The notes under the pieces: generated by a model | What the model was told of the DNA's origin: nothing | Database searches by the model: none | Seen by the model: only the letters and a program-made list of their open reading frames with translations | From: an uncultured Leucothrix sp. | GTDB taxonomy: Bacteria; Pseudomonadota; Gammaproteobacteria; Thiotrichales; Thiotrichaceae | Length of the DNA: 8,817 nt | Direction of reading: 5' to 3' | NCBI GenBank assembly: GCA_938004025.1 | Contig: CALKXC010000102.1 | Coordinates: 1 to 8,817 of the forward strand | Translations under genes and position numbers: made by a program | In this document: one piece after another, positions 6,501 to 8,817 of the stretch | How positions within the stretch are numbered: the stretch's first letter is position 1 | How the letters are laid out: each line of letters begins with the position of its first letter

Positions 6501-8817
6501 CAGGGTATTTTATTTCAAAGTCCCATTCGCCATCTCCGTCGCTATTCGTACTAACAATACTTTGCTTTAACAACGCAGAGTTTTCACTATCGGCAAATTG
6601 CGCGAGTGATTCAGGTGACTTATCCCACCACCATTTCCAATCTATTTTGTATAAGGAAACCTTAACTTTTTTGATTCCAACAGGCTCACCACGACTAGTT
6701 AGGCTGCCTAATTTTACAACATGCTTGGTATCTGTCAGTAGCATGCCGCGAGTCGCATCGCCCTTCGGGAGCTTTATCCCAACGTAGTTATCGTATGGAT
6801 GATAATCAACCGTTTGCTGACTGATACTGTAAGCACCACCATTCTCAAAAACACGACTGGTGAAGCGCGCATTTAACATGCCAGGCGCCAATATCTTAGG
6901 TGCAAAATCCTTCTTGAAGCGTAGCTTGCCGTCTTTATCTAAACGCCCTTCCAATACTGCTGTGTCACCACTACTAAAATCACGCGCAGGATCATCAAAG
7001 GCATAATCGCTGAAACGGGTGAATTGAGTCGGCTTGCTGCTAAATTTCACTGAAATATCGGCCTTAAGATCTTCCGCCGTCGCGCCATGCAACCACTGGC
7101 TAGATAGCGTACCTTCGGGAACACCATCGCCTTTGTGGAGCGTCTCAACGCCAAAATCTAATTCTACTTTTAAGCGATTAGGTCTAACCGTTTCAACACT
7201 CAGATTTTTGCTAAAACGGCTGCCTCCCAACACTGCACGCGCAATCCAAGTTCCCGTCGGATCTTTTTCGTCAGTTTTAAAGATAAACGGATATAAGTCG
7301 CCCACTGCGGTAGTACTAGTTTTAGAGGCAGCAACCCTTCCTCTAGGGTCGATAAGCTGCATCGTCACAGGATGGTTTGCAGGCAGGGTTTGATCTTTGT
7401 CATAAAGTGCAAAGGTAAGGTGCATTTGGTCACCTGGGCGCCAAACACCACGCTCGCCATAGATACTGCCCTTCAAGCCTTTTTCGAGCTTTTTACCACC
7501 GATATCAAAATGACTAACCGTCAGCGCAGTTTTTGCATTGAGTTTTAGATAGGCCGTGTCTGCAAACTTTTTGGCGACTAATAAAAATGGCGTGTTATCT
7601 AATTTAATATTGGCAAAACCTTTGCCATCGGTCTTAGCCGTTGCTAGTACTTGCCCTTGGAAGTTTCTAACTTCCAGCTCAACGCCCGTTAGAGGCTTAG
7701 CATCGCGAATATCAGTGGAGATGATATGCAGATTGCCATGCCCGTCTTGCTTAGCGATTAAACCGATATTACTCGCAATGAAATTATTAGACGCAGTCAC
7801 GTTATCTTCATTTTCGATGTAATAAGAATCTTTGCAAGGATCGTTACGCTCCCGCCAGTTGTAATTGTCGTAGCTATTTTCTTGCCAATTACTAATGCCA
7901 TCCCAACCTGATGGTTGAGTCTCACCATAATCTTCGTTATTAAGCAGTGTCTGACTGCCCGCCTTTGGCTTGTCTGCACCGACACAGGCATACGTTGAAT
8001 GTCTGCGCTTCGCGGATAACTCAAGGCGTATTAAACTCCCGTTATAATCCTTCATTAAATCAGTAACATCGATGGAGTAACGATTCCATTGATCATAATT
8101 CGCTGCGTTTAGTGGCAGCGTTTTGCGCCATAGGTAGCGACCTACTCGACCCGTCTCACTATTTTCATCAAGCGCGTTAACTTGAAGAAATTGACCTACA
8201 TTATCGGCATAAATCTGAAAAGCAGTGACTTCAACGGCATTAATTGCAACGGCTTCAAATGGGATTTGCAACTGGCTGTTCTCTGGCAATATGGAACCGC
8301 CACCGACAAACTTCAGCTGTGGTTTTAACAAGTCAAATTCTACTTCGCGCTTTACTTGCTGAGTAATTGACTGTCCGTCTTCACTTCTGATACCTGGATT
8401 GATTAATATGTTATAGCTACCCGCGAGCACTTCGCTTGGGAAGACTTTAATCAGATTTCCTTCAGCAACAACCTTATAGCTATCTTTAGGCTCGTCAGCT
8501 ATTTGCACTAATCCTTTAAAATTAATCCCAGAATCCAATGGGTCAGAGAAGTTAATTTTCACGTATGGATTCGTACCTTGATCATGGATAACAGCAACAT
8601 CGATCAATTCAAACTGATTTAAAACCGGTACTGATATCTCTTGTTTACCCTGCTTATCGATGCCAATTGGACTCCCATCCCAATTGAGGGTCACGTCAGA
8701 CGCAAAGGTTTCACGATTAATGTCGCGAATAGTGAATTTGTTTCGTTTGCCACTTTGATCAAACTGCCAATCAATAGTCAGCGGCTTATTCTGAAAGCTT
8801 GCTTTGAGCATTCGCTT
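3550..8817 (-). CDS. yfhM: Bacterial alpha-2-macroglobulin (YfhM-type protease trap), N-terminus outside window
   Basis: Partial macroglobulin; residue numbers count from the ATG at 8809-8811. The frame continues through CGA and AAG to the window edge and no signal peptide or lipobox is visible, so that ATG is probably internal. Known role of the family: a periplasmic trap that is cleaved in a bait region and then covalently captures the protease through a thioester. Seen: N-terminal macroglobulin-like domains; an MG2-type stretch GERGVWRPGD (452-461); a tryptophan-rich stretch near 725-729 like that of YfhM; a bait-region domain (about 815-1015) with AVVDEGLLGLTNF; an MG7-type domain (about 1018-1110); a thioester domain with YPHGCLEQT (Cys1230-Gln1233 intact); and a last MG domain ending GMYDGNFQARERGKW. 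A further 77 or so residues contain an SH3-like domain absent from E. coli YfhM. The only other cysteines are 276, 326, 780 and 787, two likely disulfide pairs. At over 1,755 residues it belongs to a longer branch than E. coli YfhM (about 1,650), so the symbol marks the family, not strict orthology. It is followed closely by pbpC. Confidence 0.95.
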   Translation of the reverse strand, partial: KRMLKASFQNKPLTIDWQFDQSGKRNKFTIRDINRETFASDVTLNWDGSPIGIDKQGKQEISVPVLNQFELIDVAVIHDQGTNPYVKINFSDPLDSGINFKGLVQIADEPKDSYKVVAEGNLIKVFPSEVLAGSYNILINPGIRSEDGQSITQQVKREVEFDLLKPQLKFVGGGSILPENSQLQIPFEAVAINAVEVTAFQIYADNVGQFLQVNALDENSETGRVGRYLWRKTLPLNAANYDQWNRYSIDVTDLMKDYNGSLIRLELSAKRRHSTYACVGADKPKAGSQTLLNNEDYGETQPSGWDGISNWQENSYDNYNWRERNDPCKDSYYIENEDNVTASNNFIASNIGLIAKQDGHGNLHIISTDIRDAKPLTGVELEVRNFQGQVLATAKTDGKGFANIKLDNTPFLLVAKKFADTAYLKLNAKTALTVSHFDIGGKKLEKGLKGSIYGERGVWRPGDQMHLTFALYDKDQTLPANHPVTMQLIDPRGRVAASKTSTTAVGDLYPFIFKTDEKDPTGTWIARAVLGGSRFSKNLSVETVRPNRLKVELDFGVETLHKGDGVPEGTLSSQWLHGATAEDLKADISVKFSSKPTQFTRFSDYAFDDPARDFSSGDTAVLEGRLDKDGKLRFKKDFAPKILAPGMLNARFTSRVFENGGAYSISQQTVDYHPYDNYVGIKLPKGDATRGMLLTDTKHVVKLGSLTSRGEPVGIKKVKVSLYKIDWKWWWDKSPESLAQFADSENSALLKQSIVSTNSDGDGEWDFEIKYPDWGRYLVRACDMNGEHCSGKTVYVDWPGWAGRAQEEGSGAASRLNLFTDKTAYTVGETATVQLPKATVGRALLTVETGSEILSQQWIEFDGERTQVELPITPEMSPNAYVQVTLLQPHKGKSNERPLRLYGIVPIEVADPETYLKPVIEADLEWKPETTQQIKVSESSGKAMSYTLAVVDEGLLGLTNFKTPDLHREFYVKEALGVNTWDLFDSVIGAYSGKLERMLAIGGGQGERNPDENRKRRFPPVVKVMGPFKLEAGETKTHEVTLPPYLGAVRAMLVAADQGAFGKADQEIFVRQPLIMQASLPRVLGTEETFDVPVTLFVTDDSIKQVTLDVETDGLFEVVGPRAKLIDFAKTGEKLGFLTLKTKSRVGKARLKFAATSGEHVSESEVFIDIRRANKETTRVATQSIDPGKTWVHDFKPYGLKGTNHASLELSAVPPLNLDRHLNYLLRYPHGCLEQTTSAAFPQLYLNQLMQLTDDRQKQIQDHVSAAVEGMRKFQNAQGEFNYWPGGDSQNAWASIYAGHFLIEAKKAGYLVPPAMLSSWLTYQESAAQRWEQDIEMNDSHTQAYRLYVLSLAKKPQMGAMNRLRESTDLNTKARWMLASAYSSVGQSDAAASVVDGLQPNVDVNQQRDNTFSSHLGDLGIQLSNLVALDKKENASLLLERIGEKLGEDEFQSTQGIAWALMAASRYLGDDKQFFTADYTMNSLQPTAIESDKPLFSSSLIATQDAALGIKNTGGIRLYASVISHGVPPIGDEKNLSKGLSIKTFYEDNKKDSELEWGSLPNGSKIAQGTDVKMTVTVSNDSPMNAEYLALTLPVAAGWEILNDLEQPKSGAVYDHKDLRDDRIHYYFDLKKGEEKAFSLVANASYLGQFYVPAISVEGMYDGNFQARERGKWVHIVKPDALEKEKPLLTKIIKSKRSKLYDGMSEDQVTKMFVIAGDKVTVLKEEKAADGKLWYFIRFNGRKVIERWIKADTTE
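3562..3723 (-). other. SH3-like domain at the C-terminus of the macroglobulin
   Basis: Residues about 1697-1750 show the alternating pattern of a bacterial SH3 domain: KLYD at the start, then VIAGDKVTVLKEE, LWYFIRFNGRK, and a closing ERWIKAD. A lysine-rich linker (KEKPLLTKIIKSKR) joins it to the last macroglobulin domain. Bacterial SH3 domains often bind peptidoglycan or other envelope partners, and such a role here is inference. The assignment comes from pattern reading only. Confidence 0.65.
5113..5124 (-). other. Thioester motif CLEQ of the macroglobulin
   Basis: The codons TGT TTG GAG CAG encode Cys-Leu-Glu-Gln in the context YPHGCLEQT. In thioester-containing macroglobulins the Cys and Gln side chains form the internal thioester that covalently traps the attacking protease. 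Both residues are present, which separates this protein from thioester-less bacterial homologues such as YfaS. Confidence 0.95.
5758..5860 (-). other. Candidate bait loop of the macroglobulin
   Basis: Residues about 985-1018 lie between the bait-region domain and the following MG7-type domain. They are glycine-rich, then polar, then strongly basic (AIGGGQGERNPDENRKRRF), and look flexible. E. coli YfhM has a similar stretch at the same place (FGGDGDELKRGGKPP). This is where a protease would be expected to cut to trigger the trap. The exact limits are a guess. Confidence 0.5.

Noticed and set aside
7034..7393. Open frame of about 119 codons on the + strand, opposite the macroglobulin gene
   Set aside because: Antisense to a conserved coding region with no family resemblance; long shadow frames are expected opposite a 5-kb gene.
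8809..8811. ATG as the true start of the macroglobulin
   Set aside because: The frame stays open to the window edge, no signal peptide follows, and the first residues read like the interior of a macroglobulin domain.

Overview
The window reads as chromosomal DNA from a Gram-negative gammaproteobacterium. This rests on three things: a type II secretion inner-membrane component (GspC), a penicillin-binding protein 1C, and a bacterial alpha-2-macroglobulin in the E. coli yfhM-pbpC arrangement. Base composition is moderate by eye and even across the window. A marine gammaproteobacterium is a reasonable guess, but nothing here fixes the genus. Coding density is very high: three genes fill almost all of it, and no intergenic space exceeds about 20 bases. 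I see no RNA genes, insertion sequences, CRISPR arrays or tandem repeats.

Layout: (1) A rightward gspC-like gene at the left edge (7-1110) encodes a bitopic inner-membrane protein with an LFG-containing HR domain and a C-terminal PDZ-type domain. (2) A 16-base convergent junction (1111-1126) holds a short hairpin that overlaps the stop codon of the next gene. (3) Leftward pbpC (1127-3538) encodes a complete bifunctional peptidoglycan glycosyltransferase/transpeptidase. (4) A leftward alpha-2-macroglobulin gene (3550 to the right edge) carries an intact CLEQ thioester motif. Its reading frame is still open at the right edge, so the N-terminus, including the expected signal peptide, lies outside the window.

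The two leftward genes are 10 bases apart and almost certainly co-transcribed, macroglobulin first. From what is known of the family, the macroglobulin is a periplasmic protease trap and PBP1C a wall-synthesis enzyme. Together they are thought to protect and repair the envelope when it is breached. GspC links the inner-membrane platform of the type II secretion system to the outer-membrane secretin. Its usual partner gspD does not follow it here, because pbpC converges on it.

I do not see a wholly new system. The least ordinary points are the SH3-like C-terminal extension on the macroglobulin, a cysteine-bracketed loop near its N-terminal end, a roughly 57-residue insertion inside the GspC HR domain, and gspC separated from gspD.
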